This document shows positions 11,134-21,784 of a stretch of 64,000 nucleotides of DNA, piece after piece. The position numbers were made by a program, and so were the translations under genes. A model generated the notes under the pieces. It searched no databases and was not told where the DNA came from. It worked only from the letters and a program-made list of their open reading frames with translations. Each line of letters begins with the position of its first letter. Within the stretch, counting starts at the first letter, position 1. Origin of the DNA: Leptidea sinapis (lineage: Eukaryota; Arthropoda; Insecta; Lepidoptera; Pieridae); assembly GCF_905404315.1 (NCBI RefSeq), contig NC_066269.1, positions 4,836,001 through 4,900,000 of the forward strand, in the 5' to 3' direction.

Positions 11134-11480
11134 AGTCGAATTAGTATTCTTATGTATATGCTTTTATAACATGATCCCAAAAATTTACATAGCAAAAGTG
11201 CTACAAAAATCAAAAAAAAAATTGGTAAACCACGTTTATGTGGTACAAGTTACTTTAACATAAATGAGATTCTTAATGATACACAGATTGGGAATGGAGC
11301 GATCGCCGTCAGGATCTTTCATAATAAATTGTATTTTGAGGGGATTTTCTTAAAAAAGAAGAAGCCCGCTGAGTTTCTGGCGCCAGACCTTCTCAGGTCT
11401 GAGGCTACGGATGTGATAGTTTTTACCGTGAATAAGTGATTTTAAATTCTATTTCGAATAACAATATTTGAATTTGAATT
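11134..11480 (+). pseudogene. LINE C-terminus and 3' UTR (TTTGAATTTGAATT tail)
   Basis: The first part reads CICFYNMIPKIYIAKVLQKS-like in a decayed frame, followed by KRLCGTSYFNINEIL-like residues. Then come CTTCTCAGGTCTGAGGC, AATAAGTGATTTTAAATTC and the tail ATATTTGAATTTGAATT. It is the same family as 20453-20860, 26735-26968, 29462-29600, 48240-48600 and 57175-57600. Confidence 0.75.
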
Positions 11481-11604
11481 GGATACAATCATATAACCCG
11501 TACATTCAACGAGTTTTTGTTACAGAAGGACCTAAACAATTTGTTATTTTTTAAAGTATAAGAGATAATCCTCACTTCTGGGATTAATTACTCTAAATTA
11601 AATT

Positions 11605-11738
11605 TTAAAACAAAATTTATGAACAATGCGGGACTCCAAGGCGAACCCGCGACCTGTTGCGTTCGGTGCGAGCGCACTTCCACTGAGCCAATTATTCGAG
11701 TGACGTATCGTTGATAAATCTTGTTCAATTGCGGAAGA
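11605..11738 (-). repeat. tRNA-derived SINE, left arm of an inverted pair
   Basis: Minus-strand tRNA-like head with CTGAGCCAATTATTCGAGTGAC on the plus view and a slightly expanded box B region. It faces a second partial head at 11739, giving an inverted arrangement. Confidence 0.75.
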
Positions 11739-11812
11739 TCGCTCGCACAGAACGCAAGAAGTCGCGGGTTAGAGTTCCACATCATTGATAAATTTTGTTT
11801 TCAACTTTAATT
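11739..11812 (+). repeat. tRNA-derived SINE, right arm of an inverted pair
   Basis: GAAGATCGCTCGCACAGAACGCAAGA followed by AGTCGCGGGTTAGAGTTCC and ATCATTGATAAATTTTG. It contains the anticodon-arm and box B portion plus the start of the tail, in opposite orientation to 11605-11738. Confidence 0.7.
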
Positions 11813-12300
11813 TGTACAATAGGACCTTTGACTACCGAGAAGCTTTCCTTGCTGTATCTACAATGAGTTCAGAGTAAACAGTTTGTGCACAGTCATGCGC
11901 CAGCGAGCAAGTTCACCAAGGATACTTCGCCGTAAAAGAATTGTGGTCGACATTGATGTCTCTGCACATAATTTAAATTACATTATTTAACATTTAATAA
12001 AACACGTATCACACGGAAATGTTTCGTTCACTCGTTCGCCTTATACGGTTCTGTTTAAGACGCTATTTACAAATTAATGTAAGTTACATTGTATCAACTT
12101 GTGTCCAGTTTTATCTCGGTGTTTTTTCACTGTTACTTATATTTTTTTATTTATTGCTCGACGAACTGTGAAAAATAACAAATGATACTCATTTTATAGC
12201 GCTGCGTAAAAATATCTATAAGGCAAGGTTGTATTAAATATTAATTGGTTCCTGAAATAACTGTTTGTGCGATACATAATTTCTATTTATACGTATGAAT

Positions 12301-12625
12301 TTTACCAGTGAGAGGCTCCTTTGCACAGGAAGCCGGCTAGGTTATGGGTACCACAACGGCGCCTATTTCTGCAATTCAATTCTGTGAAGCAGTAATGTGT
12401 AAACATTATTGTATTTCGGTCTGAAGGGCGCCGTGGCTAGTGAAATTACTGGGCAAATGAGACTTAATATCTTTTGTCTCAAGGTGACGAGCGCAATTGT
12501 AGTGTCACTCAGACGTTTGGGTTTTTCAAGAATCCTGAGCGGCACTGCATTGTAATGGGTAGGGCGTATAAATTATCATCAGCTGAACGTCCTGCTCTTC
12601 TCGTACCTTATTTTCATAAAAAAAT
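12301..12625 (+). repeat. SINE-A copy
   Basis: Starts ACCAGTGAGAGGCTCC and ends CCTTATTTTCATAAAAAAATG. All internal blocks are present (GGCGCC, TAGTGAAATTACTGGGC, TGTCTCAAGGTGACGAGCGC, CAGCTGAACGTCC). Confidence 0.85.
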
Positions 12626-12728
12626 GTTGTAACATATAGTACTTATATGAAATTGTAATGTACATAATTCATATTATATAGCATTATGATATAAAGTATA
12701 AATAAAATAAACTAAACAATATTTTACA

Positions 12729-13347
12729 TCTATATATATAAAAATGAATTGCTGTTCGTTAGTCTCGCTAAAACTCGAGAACAGCTGGACCGATTTGGCT
12801 AATTTTGGTTTTGAATTATTTGTGGAAGTCCAGAGAAGGTTTAAAATATGAAAATGCTCGGAATAAAATAAAAACAGCGATTTTGATTTTCCTTTCATGT
12901 GTCCCCCGTCGAATTTTTACATCTTTCTAAATTTCTCAGGAGGTAAAAAATTAACTTTATTTTAGTTACTATAATTGATAGATGACAGCTGTTAACTATC
13001 TATTAGATTATTTTTATGTAGATTGATAAATCTTAAGTTTTGTCAAAAAATTAAATTTCTGAGCACCACAAAACAAAACAAAAAATACCTATAGTTTATC
13101 AGAAAGCTTTAAACTGATTACCAGACTATCATAACTGTGTGTGTCTGTCAATATCAAATTGAAACCTTATTTAAATAGCCAGTATTTCAGGAAATCTCTG
13201 TTTTATAAGTAAGCAACATCACGGGTAATTAATTAAAAATAATAATAAAATTTCATTCATAACGAGCATTTATTTTTATTTGTTTTACAAAAGTTTAGGT
13301 CTTTAATTTATCGATAGTTGCAGTACAAAGTCTGCCGGGTCAGCTAG
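12729..13347 (+). mobile_element. Complete Helitron-like non-autonomous element
   Basis: The element begins TCTATATATATAAAAATGAA and ends CTGCCGGGTCAGCTAG. It therefore has the 5' TC and 3' CTRR termini of Helitrons. The flanks are A at 12728 and T at 13348, matching insertion between A and T. A terminal hairpin is formed by GCAG and CTGC around an 8-nt loop just before GGGTCAGCTAG. The 5' region (CGTTAGTCTCGCTAAAACTC, AACAGCTGGACCGATTTGGC) is the conserved head I know from insect Helitrons. There is no Rep/helicase frame, so it is non-autonomous. At 619 bp it is the longest copy in the window. Confidence 0.85.
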
Positions 13348-13391
13348 TCATAAAATAAAAAATACAATGACATCAGTGACTCAAATGTACC

Positions 13392-13630
13392 TGGAGTCAT
13401 GGTTGTCGATTGAGGACTTTACTGACCCAACGCCCATCTGTCCGTCGAGCTATGTACCCTGCCCACTGCCACTTCAGTTTCACAATCATCTGGCCAATGT
13501 CCATTCTTTGGATCTCCTACGGATCTCTTCTTGATCTTTCCTCTTAATTTGATCGCGGGAAACTCCGAGCAAAGCGTTCTCCATTGCTCTCTGAGCGCCC
13601 ATGAGCTTCCTCATAAGACTCATAGTTACC
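13392..13630 (-). pseudogene. RTE-type reverse transcriptase fragment
   Basis: Minus reading gives MSLMRKLMGAQRAMENALLG, DQEEIRRRSKEWTLAR and then KLKWQWAGYIARRTDGRW. It spans the same region as 8110-8233 plus the adjacent WAGHIARRTDGRW motif. The frame breaks between the two parts. Confidence 0.85.
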
Positions 13631-13669
13631 GATTCAAATTGATAGCTTCCAATAATATGATTCCAATAA

Positions 13670-13870
13670 GAAAATTTATTGAAGTAGGCGTTGCTTTGCG
13701 GAAATTCATAATTATACAAATGATTTGAGTTTGCTTTAGTGTTAATTACTCCAATATTTGTCTTTAAACAATTCGACACGTGTTTCGCCTCTACACAAGG
13801 CATCCTCAGGACGTGTTGTCTCGCCAAAACAGGCACTCAAACAGTTTGAGTCTCGTGTCAAATCATTTGT
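13670..13870. repeat. Foldback-family relative
   Basis: It shares ATACAAATGATTTGAGTTTGC, CTTTAGTGTTAATTAC, AAACAATTCGACACGTGTTTC and GCCTCTACACAAGGCATCCTC with the foldback element at 21785-21991, in inverted internal order. Its right arm is reduced to AAATCATTTGTAT near 13860. Confidence 0.65.
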
Positions 13871-14727
13871 ATAATGATTCCAATTACCTAAGATTTTGAT
13901 TTACATAATTTTTATGCAATTGCTTATTGCACTGGTTGACCAATAAAGATTTATGATTAAGTTATTTATATTACTCTCGATAAGTCATTAGATTTATACA
14001 TTACGTGATCCAATCAATCGTTTCTTACTTCTAAAACAAAATAGTAAGACCTATTTTTCTATTATGTGAAATCGGTAAACATACGCTAGTAATAATAAGG
14101 TTATATTAGGATAAATAAGCAAACATTTAAAGTTATAGCTTTTAAGTTTTAAGTAGCGACTAAACTTCCGTGGTATGGAATTTTTTAATATGATAAACAA
14201 CTCTGCGACACTCACTTCAATTGATATAATCAACGCCAGGTTTTGCTGGTGAAACAAAAAGGAAGAAAATGATACGGTGGTGTAATAGGTAGCGTCAAAG
14301 AGAGGTTTTAAGTGGGTTAAATCCCACATTGACGGTCAAACAGTGGCTTGGAGATTTTCCTTCTCTCGCCGGAAAAATACCATGCTCTCTCGCAACACCA
14401 GAGAAATCACATGAGAATTACCGATCTGTAAAGTGTATTAAAATTACGCGAAACACAGTCAGGGCCGGCCAAAGGTCTATTTTTTTATTTAATTTTATTT
14501 ATTTATTTAGAGCCTTAAAAAAGTGAACACCATTTACACCATAATTTATAGACCAAAGCATTAGACTAAAACTTAAGGCTGGTGACTGCAACTGGCAGCC
14601 CAATTAGACCTAAGCCTGTACCAGGGCTGTCCAAATATCCTCGGCCTAGTTGTAAAAAAATAAAAATATTAAAGTTTTCTAATTTAATCTAAAAAAAAAT
14701 ATATCTTATGATTTTCCTCTCTCAACC

Positions 14728-14811
14728 ATGATTAATTTAAGCTTTAAATCAGGAATATTTCCACAGACCTTAAAAACTGCCATAATTATGCCATTACATA
14801 AAAAAGGGCCA
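14728..14811 (+). pseudogene. Jockey/CR1-type reverse transcriptase fragment
   Basis: The frame NLSFKSGIFPQTLKTAIIMP followed by LHKKG matches the N-terminal fingers motif of non-LTR reverse transcriptases (NLSF..G.FP..LK.A.V.PLHKKGD). Only about 28 codons remain. Confidence 0.75.
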
Positions 14812-14868
14812 GCTTTACATTTTGACTGTTTAGTTGTTCTTGTGAAGTGTAAATTTTGGCAATTTGAC

Positions 14869-14897
14869 GGTACGCAAATACTGACGATTTGCGTACC
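14869..14897. repeat. Perfect 11-bp hairpin
   Basis: GGTACGCAAAT (14869-14879), loop ACTGACG, then ATTTGCGTACC (14887-14897). No associated element was recognised. Confidence 0.9.
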
Positions 14898-15095
14898 ATC
14901 AAGTAATATTTAGTTTTCAATGGTCGGAGGTAGTTGCAGATTGCAGTGCATCGTCCCTGGTTACGTAACCAATACTTATCTAAATCCAACTTCTGACTCA
15001 GCGTAGTCGCACTGGCAGTTCTCACGTGAACAAACTACTGGTAAAATACGGTCCCGTTTAAAACTTCTATACATATACTATAGTTACGTGGTATC

Positions 15096-15236
15096 TATCA
15101 ACCATCTTCTTCTTCTCTCTCAGAGTGCCATTTGTTTCCGAAGCAGTAGTAGTATCTAGTATTTTAGAAAAATGACATCAAAAAGAAATCGAAAGGAATA
15201 AATTTTGGGAAAATAAATGCCTTTTAAGGCTTTTCA
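15096..15236 (-). repeat. LINE 3' tail fragment
   Basis: Minus reading contains AAAGCCTTAAAAGGCATTTA, CTACTACTGCTTCGGAAACA and GGCACTCTGAGAGAGAAG. It matches the plus-strand tail at 34620-34800. Confidence 0.6.
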
Positions 15237-15364
15237 TTTTGCTTTTTAGTACTTTCTTTGATTAACTCGAGTGTTACATTCAAGTTTGCGCGAAAGTTAC
15301 ATTTTTATTATTATTTTATTTAACTCGACTTTACGTGACTTATTCAGACCACGTTTTTCACGGA

Positions 15365-15455
15365 GACTTTTACGCAAAAACTAATGTAAAAACACAGTTA
15401 CAATTACACGCGTTTCAATCCTTTAAAAAGTGTTTTATTTAAATCTTGCTTTTTA
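15365..15455 (+). repeat. Short interspersed repeat (ACACGCGTTTC type)
   Basis: ACTTTTACGCAAAAACTAATG, CACAGTTACAATTACACGCG and TTTAAAAAGTGTTTTATTTAA are shared with 28265-28350 and, more weakly, 6865-6930. Element class unknown. Confidence 0.6.
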
Positions 15456-15589
15456 TGTAGTTTGAGAGTGACAAACACTAGCTGTCTTTTTTATAGTTTT
15501 AATCATACAATCCTGTTTACATAGTTCTAATGTTTCAGTGTAAATCGATACATTTTTTTCAATTATTTTGAACGTACATAATCATACAG

Positions 15590-15822
15590 ATATGATATCA
15601 TACCTTAACGATATTATACTAGTATTAACATCCTTGGTAAGGCCCATAAAGTACGAGTGGCCTCGCTATAGATCCACAATAGTTGATACATTCATAGACA
15701 CAATACAACAAGATATAGATGCTAATGTTAAGGCCGATGTTATCATACATTATGTAATTGGTGCGTCCTTATGCCTGTTTGTTAACAAAGTTCAAGTATG
15801 GTGCCCACTTCCGCGTGGCGAG
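15590..15822 (+). CDS. Candidate internal exon, unrecognised protein
   Basis: A 112-codon open frame covers this interval. TTGAACGTACATAATCATACAG precedes 15590 as an acceptor, and GAG|GTAACA follows at 15823 as a donor. A second possible donor (TTG|GTAAGG) lies near 15637. The proposed exon encodes segments such as ISYLNDIILVLTSLVRPIKY and VQVWCPLPRGE, with no motif I recognise. It would exit in phase 0, compatible with the candidate exon at 17800. The local composition is less AT-rich than its surroundings. It could equally be remnant coding sequence of an unknown mobile element. Confidence 0.3.
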
Positions 15823-16109
15823 GTAACATATCAGGGACTAAATGATAACTACATGACGCTCGTGATACTAAACCGCTTTTTATATTCAATCGGATTTCTA
15901 AGCTGACAATCCGATATTGACTATTATAATCCAATTACTTCTTTTGGGTATTTTAATATCCGATTAATATTTTGGTGATGTTTAATGTTTCACAGATCGA
16001 TTGACGGTTGACATAAAATCTGTATTCTAAATAATCTTTAATTAGATATCGGACATAGAAAGCGTTAAATATTTAAAGCGTCGGAAATATTAGGTGTATA
16101 TCCAATCTT

Positions 16110-17350
16110 ATGCTCTGTGCTGAATCTCTTGCAAGAATTAATATGTCTGAGCTGTTCCAAACTGACATGATATACGAGTACACTAACTACTCAAAAAGCT
16201 TTGACCAAATTGACCACATTCTAGTGCTAGATAAGCTACAACGGATAGGAATAAATGGCGATCTGGTCAAATCGTTCTTATTTTACGTTCGTAATTGCTG
16301 TCAAACAAAAGTCCTTGAGGGTTACTCTTATTTATCCATGCGCATTCCTTCTGGTGTTCCGCAAGGGTCCTTATTGGAGCCCTCACTTTTGGCGATGTTT
16401 TGATGCCTGGTTCAACTATAAAACATTTTATATGCCAATGATATGAAAATGCTTCGTAAAATGTATAATAAAAGTGAGTCTACAAGAAAATCTTGTCAGA
16501 TTTCAAAATTTCTCAATAAATTAAAAAAGACCTCAATATCTCCAAATGCTTATAGGTTTTAGAAAAGATTTATATAACTAAACAATTTATAGTGTTTCGA
16601 TTACAAGGATGGATTCAGTTAAAGATCTACGGATAACCTTTAACAGTAAATTGCTTTTTTATGAGGACGTAGATAGTCGAGAAGGCATCTTGTTCCATAG
16701 CTTGGTGTTACGAATGTATTCGAAGTTTACAAGTATTAAAACATAAAACACTTTATTTTGCCTAAGTATGTGAATTTTAGTTATTCCTAAAAAAGGTGTT
16801 TACGCTCTCTACGATACAGAGCTATGTTTTTATTTTACCAGACTATGTTACCAGAATTTCTCTTTCTTACCTTACATAAATAATGAAGAGAAATTGCCGA
16901 TTTGACTTACCTAATTAGCATAGCAAACGGCACTGGTGATTGCTCCGAACTCCTTAAGCAAATAGGACTGCGTACAAGCATTATTGCACTGAGAAATATT
17001 GTTCATGTTCACATAGGCAAGGAAAACTACAGACAGAATGCGTCTGTTTATGGGACTGCCTGCTTGTTTAACTCGCTGCTAAAAGCAATGAGTAAATTTA
17101 TTCACCACCAGTACAAGTAAACCTAACACAAGATTTTATTTCCAGTGTATTATAGTTAACAAATGTAACTTGTTGATATTTTTATCTATTTTTTCTAATT
17201 CTTATATTGCGTGTGTAACTTTAACTAATATGTGGAAACTTTTAATTAGACTTAAGAAGACGTGTGCCGTGTCACCCCTGGCATGTTTATATTTGTTATT
17301 CTTAAGTCTTTATGTAAGTTTTTCAATGATTTTGTAAATTAAAAAATACG
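16110..17350 (+). pseudogene. Jockey-type LINE, internally decayed reverse transcriptase to 3' end
   Basis: Recognisable in order: a degraded FSKAFD motif (YSKSFDQIDHILVLDKLQRI), then YVRNCCQTKVLEGYS, then RIPSGVPQGSLLEP (motif B), near 16180-16390. The catalytic FADD region has been lost or scrambled around 16430-16480. Downstream come KDLRITFNSKLLF (16625-16665) and, near 16905-17110, ANGTGDCSELLKQIGLRT with a C-terminal remnant. The AT-rich stretch to about 17350 is probably its 3' UTR. Multiple stops and shifts show it is dead. The family expects these motifs in this order, which supports one insertion rather than several. Confidence 0.8.
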
Positions 17351-17799
17351 CGTTTTCAGCTGAAAATTAATTCTCGTTGATCAACTGTTGATCCTCATTA
17401 CTTCTAGCAAAAAAAATACCGCTAAAATTGTATTAGAGACCTTGTGTTCCATCTAATTTATTGTTTAGGGTAACTGTGTAAGAGTGCTATTTTAATTTAT
17501 TTAATAATTAATTAATTTATTTAATATTTATTAATTTCACAGTTTAATACTGATTTAATTCTGATAGGGGAAATATTCGGAGTGTAATTTCACATCTTCT
17601 AGTCTGTGTCAGGGTGAAAGAACTACACGTCCCATTGTTTTTTAAATACAAAAAAAATTATCACAATATATTTAGGTACTGTGTGTTGCCCTGGTATAAT
17701 ATAACTTGAATATTTCTGCCTTACTTCATTTGGTTAACTTCAGATCTGTAACATACATACGTATACATACATGATACCGGATTGTTTTGATTACTACAG

Positions 17800-17939
17800 C
17801 TTCTATGTATAATAGAAGTAACGATCGCAGATTACCCGAAGGCAAATGATTACCAGCCGTCCAAGTTCTTACAACATAAGAACACTTATAAAGCCTTATC
17901 GGCCTCTAAAAAGCGAGTGCCTACGCGATATTCGCGAAG
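17800..17939 (+). CDS. Candidate internal exon, unrecognised basic protein segment
   Basis: TTGTTTTGATTACTACAG ends at 17799 as an acceptor and GCGAAG|GTAAAC begins at 17940 as a donor. Only one frame is open across all 140 bases, with segments IADYPKANDYQPSKF and SASKKRVPTRYSRR. It is hydrophilic and ends in a basic stretch. Entry is phase 0 and exit leaves two bases of a codon. That fits entry into the candidate exon at 46464, where the next residues are also basic. No ATG lies in this frame, so it would be internal. I do not recognise the family, and it is untested against transcripts. Confidence 0.35.
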
Positions 17940-18329
17940 GTAAACACTTCATTTCAAATCATTATCATTAGTTTGGTTATGTTGTCTTTATTTCGTAATA
18001 TGGCGTTTACTTAAATCCCTTTTTCTCCATACTTTTAATTATTGTACCTTGTTTTGTGTTTTACGTGAATGCATGTTTTTATCGCTTTTTTTTTAGTTTA
18101 GTTTAACTTACCTCATTATTTATAACACTTAAATATATCCCCCAATTTTGTTTTGAAACCATTTTAAGAACACAACACAGTGCGAGCGAATTCCAGCTAA
18201 TCTATAAATATTTATACGTATAACATGTATTTAATAGTGATAGATACATGTTTAGCTCAAGTATTTTTATTTTCGTGTCGGAATTATTAACTTCTATAAA
18301 AAAATTTGACAGGTAACAGCAGTCCTCGT

Positions 18330-18545
18330 GGTAGTTGGTCCTGCCGCGACGGCGAACTCTCGTAGAAACCATTCTTCATCTTCCATGTTGTGAAAAACTC
18401 ATTAGCAATACGGAAATACGAGCGCATTGTTCGCGTACGATTGTTTTCCCATTTTCACGCGGCGGCCGCGGCTCGGGCGTCGCTCCCCGTGACCGCGCGC
18501 GACCGTGCGTCGACCTCACTCAACCGCACCACAGACTAACATAAC
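18330..18545. promoter_or_regulatory. GC-rich island with NotI-like core
   Basis: GCGGCGGCCGCGGCTCGGG and CCGTGACCGCGCGCGACCG form a compact CpG island around 18458-18520, preceded by CTGCCGCGACGGCGAAC. A 69-codon frame overlaps but has no recognisable domain. It is a promoter or first-exon candidate. Confidence 0.3.
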
Positions 18546-18600
18546 ACTTCGCCAAATGTCAAATCTTTTGACATTTTACTCTTTGAAAGTGGCTGTAGAC

Positions 18601-19182
18601 CAGTGTTACCCAACCTTTTTTAGGCAATGCCCCACCTTAATATTTCTAAAATTGTTATGCCCCCCATACATACATATTTTTTAAACTTATATTTATATAT
18701 ATTTTTACCTTTAAAAATTGTTTTGTTCCCTTAATAAATATAAATGATAAGTTTTAGGAAGAAACCAAAATTGTTAGTAAAACATCGTAAGAAAAATTTC
18801 AAAACATATAATGTAATACCGAAATTCAAAATAATTTTAATGTTGATTTTTCTGTACTCATTTAGTGCGATTCTTGCGCTTGATACTCGCTGCACAGAGA
18901 TTTTATATTAGGTTCCAATTTAATTAGATTTAATCTCAGTCGTAGTTGTGATATATCAAGTCGATTTACTTTTTTTAGCAGTACAGCACTAAATCCACAT
19001 TCAGCTAAATATGAAGGTGGAAACGGTAGTAAAAGTTTTCTTGCACATTCTTAGCATTTATCAAATTTCCCACCGATATATAGCATTGCATTTAAATACC
19101 CCAAAGCGAAAGGGTTAAAGTTGTGTAGAGTCTTTTTAAATTGCCCCCAAGTGGGGCGTGGGCCCCACTTTGGGAAACACTG
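18601..19182 (-). mobile_element. Non-autonomous hAT element
   Basis: The ends are CAGTGTTACCCAACC and GGGAAACACTG. This is a CAGTG-starting terminal inverted repeat typical of hAT, extended by CCCCAC-rich subterminal sequence. The flanks CTGTAGAC and CTCTACAT agree at 5 of 8 positions, a decayed target duplication at best. The interior still carries the C-terminal part of a transposase on the minus strand (next entry). Confidence 0.75.
18862..19120 (-). pseudogene. hAT transposase C-terminal (dimerisation) remnant
   Basis: Minus reading gives a stretch around LGYLNAMLYIGGKF, then a stop, then LLLPFPPSYLAECGFSAV, LLKKVNRLDISQLRLRLNLI and the native stop after QAQESH (TAA at 18862-18864). FPPSYLAECGFSAV and LRL.L..LEP.I are the conserved C-terminal block of ZBED/SCAND3-like hAT transposases. 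There the normal reading is an E.GFS....LKTK.RN.L core. About 85 codons remain, with one internal stop. The N-terminal zinc finger and the RNase H-like catalytic core are gone. Confidence 0.75.
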
Positions 19183-19371
19183 CTCTACATATATCTGGAA
19201 TACATAAAAAAAACCATGATCTTGTCCCGATATTGTATTAAAAATTTTTGTAACGAAGAACTCCCATCACTCATATCAATTTCCATCATCAAGCCAAAGT
19301 AACTCAAAATATGAATATATTTTACTACGTAATAAATCATTAATGGTATTTGGGAAGGTTATGATTCAGTC

Positions 19372-19676
19372 ATTACCAGTGGGAGGCACCTTTGCATAGG
19401 ATGCCGGCGTACCACAACGGCGCCTATTTCTGCCGTGAAGCAGTAATGTATTTAAGCATTACTGTGTTTCGGTCTGAAGGGCGCCGAAGCTAGTGAAATT
19501 ACAGGGCAAATGAGACTTAACATCTTATGTCTCAAGGTGACGAGCGCAGTTGTAGTACCGCTTAGAATTTTTGGGTTTTTGAAGAATCCTGAGTGATTAC
19601 AACAGCAGGGCAGGGCGTATCAATTACCATCAGCTGAACATTCTGCCCGTCTCGCCCCTTATTATCATAAAAAAAG
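19372..19676 (+). repeat. SINE-A copy
   Basis: Starts ACCAGTGGGAGGCACC and ends CCTTATTATCATAAAAAAAG. It is nearly collinear with the consensus, with a small loss after GATGCCGGC. Confidence 0.85.
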
Positions 19677-19924
19677 AACTCTTGTCTATTTGTGGGATAA
19701 ATTAGTTATAATATTATTATGTGCAGTGCAACAAATATAATTTAAATATATTAACTTATAAAAATATATTTAAAATTATGTGGCATTTTATGAGTGTTTT
19801 ATTCATAGTTATTGCGTGAACACAAATTTTCCATAAACAGGTTATTACGTTGTGAGATAATTCATAATAAATTAAATGTCGTTTCTATGATTCCGGTGCA
19901 TTTCGTGATTAAATTATAGGTAAT

Positions 19925-20226
19925 ATGTTATATTTTTAAAGTGATAACCCCCACTTCTAGGATTAATACACAAATAAAATTTGAAAAACAAAATTTTATG
20001 AACGATGCGGGATTCGAATCCACTACCTCCGGCATTCCGTGCCGGTGCTCTAACCAACTGAGCTAACCGTTCGAGTACCGCCTCGTTATAAAATTATGTT
20101 TGCTTTGTTCAACTCTCAGGTTGTGGCTTCATCTACAGGATCTACTTTACAGTTGATAACCTGCTCAACCCCAATATTTGCATATTAGGAAATTGACATG
20201 AGATGTCGCTCTTGTAAATCTAAACA
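19925..20226 (-). repeat. tRNA-derived SINE, full unit, first of a tandem pair
   Basis: Minus order is: leader with GACATCTCATGTCAATTTCC, CAGGTTATCAACTG, CACAACCTGAGAGTTGAACA. Next is the tRNA-like domain: GGTTAGCTCAGTTGGTTAGA (box A), CCGGC/GCCGG arm, GGATTCGAATCC (box B). Last is the tail ATTAATCCTAGAAGTGG. The tRNA-like domain therefore sits internally rather than at the 5' end. Confidence 0.85.
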
Positions 20227-20452
20227 ATATGTTATGTTTTAAAGTGATAACCCTCACTTCTAGGATTAATACACAAATAAAATTTGAAAAACAAAATTTT
20301 ATGAACGATGCGGGATTCGAACCCACGACCTCCGGCGTTCCGTGCCGGTGCTCTAACTAACTGAGCTAACCGTTCGAATCCCGCGCCGTTCATAAAATTA
20401 TGTTTTTCAAATTTTATTTGTGTAAATTATAGGTGGAATAAATATGCGTGTT
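20227..20452 (-). repeat. tRNA-derived SINE, second tandem unit ending in a foldback
   Basis: It repeats the tail and tRNA-like domain of the previous unit almost exactly. Immediately after the box A side, however, the plus strand reads AATCCCGCGCCGTTCATAAA followed by TTTTCAAATTTTATTTGTG. This is the box B and tail region in opposite orientation, so the unit folds back on itself. Confidence 0.8.
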
Positions 20453-20860
20453 AATTTTCAAATTAAAATATTTACAATAATATGAAATCACTTATTGAAA
20501 GTCAAAAACTACCACCCATTCCAAAAAGAATGCCTCAGACCTGAGAAGAACGGGCACAACAAACTCAGCGGGCTTCTTTTTACTATAAAAAATATGTTTA
20601 CTAAGTAATATCGTACAATTTAACTTATTATTTCATAGCCCGAGGGCGGTCGCTCCATTACCAATATATGGTATTAAGAAAGTCATTCTTTGAAATTTCG
20701 TAATACATTTGTTTTGAACATTTTCGGGGATCTTGTTGTAAAAGCATATACATCGCCCCACAAAAGACTTCTGGTCTGGTCCTAGTGATAACATTATGGT
20801 TATGACAGTTTCCAGCAAATTCACTCAAGTGCCGATAACTGGCTCCATTTTTTAAAACTA
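20453..20860 (-). pseudogene. LINE C-terminus and 3' UTR (TTTGAATTTGAATT family)
   Basis: Minus reading: KSFVGRCICFYNKIPENVQN then KCITKFQ, followed by the UTR blocks CCCGCTGAGTTTGTTGTGCC, CTTCTCAGGTCTGAGGC and CTTTCAATAAGTGATTTCA. It is 5'-truncated upstream of the GPDQKSF segment. Confidence 0.8.
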
Positions 20861-21237
20861 ATCCGGTACATAATTCTCAATAATTAAAATTATTAGTGTA
20901 GTAATACGAATGAAACAAAACAAAAACTTTGAATCACTTTAATATATATCACAAACAGTTAATAAAATAACTTAATAATAATTATATTCGACAAACTTAA
21001 CTTACTTTATGATAACAATACTTAAACAGTTTGAAAGCCATTAAATGAATGCTATGCACTGGGCACTTAACAGAATGTAATTTAAGGGGGCCCTTCCCGG
21101 TCCTGTCTATCGTCAACGGGAACATGGATCATCCAACGCATACCGTCTGTTGACGACAAGCAAGAGAAAGGGATAATATTGAACGAAAAATAGTGTGAAG
21201 AAATACCAAAAACAGTTTCCCAAGAAATACGTATGTT

Positions 21238-21492
21238 TTATATGACAATAAGGCACAAGACAAGCAGGACGTTCAGCTGATGGTAATTGATACGCCCTGC
21301 CCATTACAATGAAATGCCGCGCAGGATTCTCGAAAAACCCAAAAATTCTAACATAAGATGTTAAGTCTAATTTGCCCAGTAATTTCACTAGCTACGGCGC
21401 CCTTCAGACCGAAACACAATAATGTTTACACATTACTACTTCACGGCAGAAATAGCCGCCGTTGCGGTACCCATAATCTATATCCCACTGGT
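21238..21492 (-). repeat. SINE-A copy with internal deletion
   Basis: Plus view: TTTATATGACAATAAGGCAC to TATCCCACTGGTAA. The AGCGGCACTACAATTGCGCTC block and the GCCGGCATCCTGTGCAAAG block are deleted. Confidence 0.85.
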
Positions 21493-21784
21493 AATTTTTT
21501 TGAGTAATCCTTACAAATTTGTGAAATAAATGTTTATCATTTAGAAACTCCATTACAAGTACGGGGTTTCTATCGCAACGGGTTATAGAGAACCTCAAAT
21601 ATGTTTGAAATGTAAAATTCGGCGCGGGAAGAAATTTGGACGAGTTTGGTTAAAATTTTGCTTACACTACCAGACAATATTTTATTCGAATATCACTAGA
21701 TTATTATTATCTTATATCCGATGAGTACGTCTACTGTAGGAAAAAATTACTGAAGTAGGCGTTACTTTGCGGAAATCCATAATT

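Noticed and set aside
20007..20072. Possible true tRNA gene in the SINE head
   Set aside because: Acceptor stem cannot be formed, the loop lacks U33, and the same sequence recurs in many copies with SINE leader and tail. It is a SINE.
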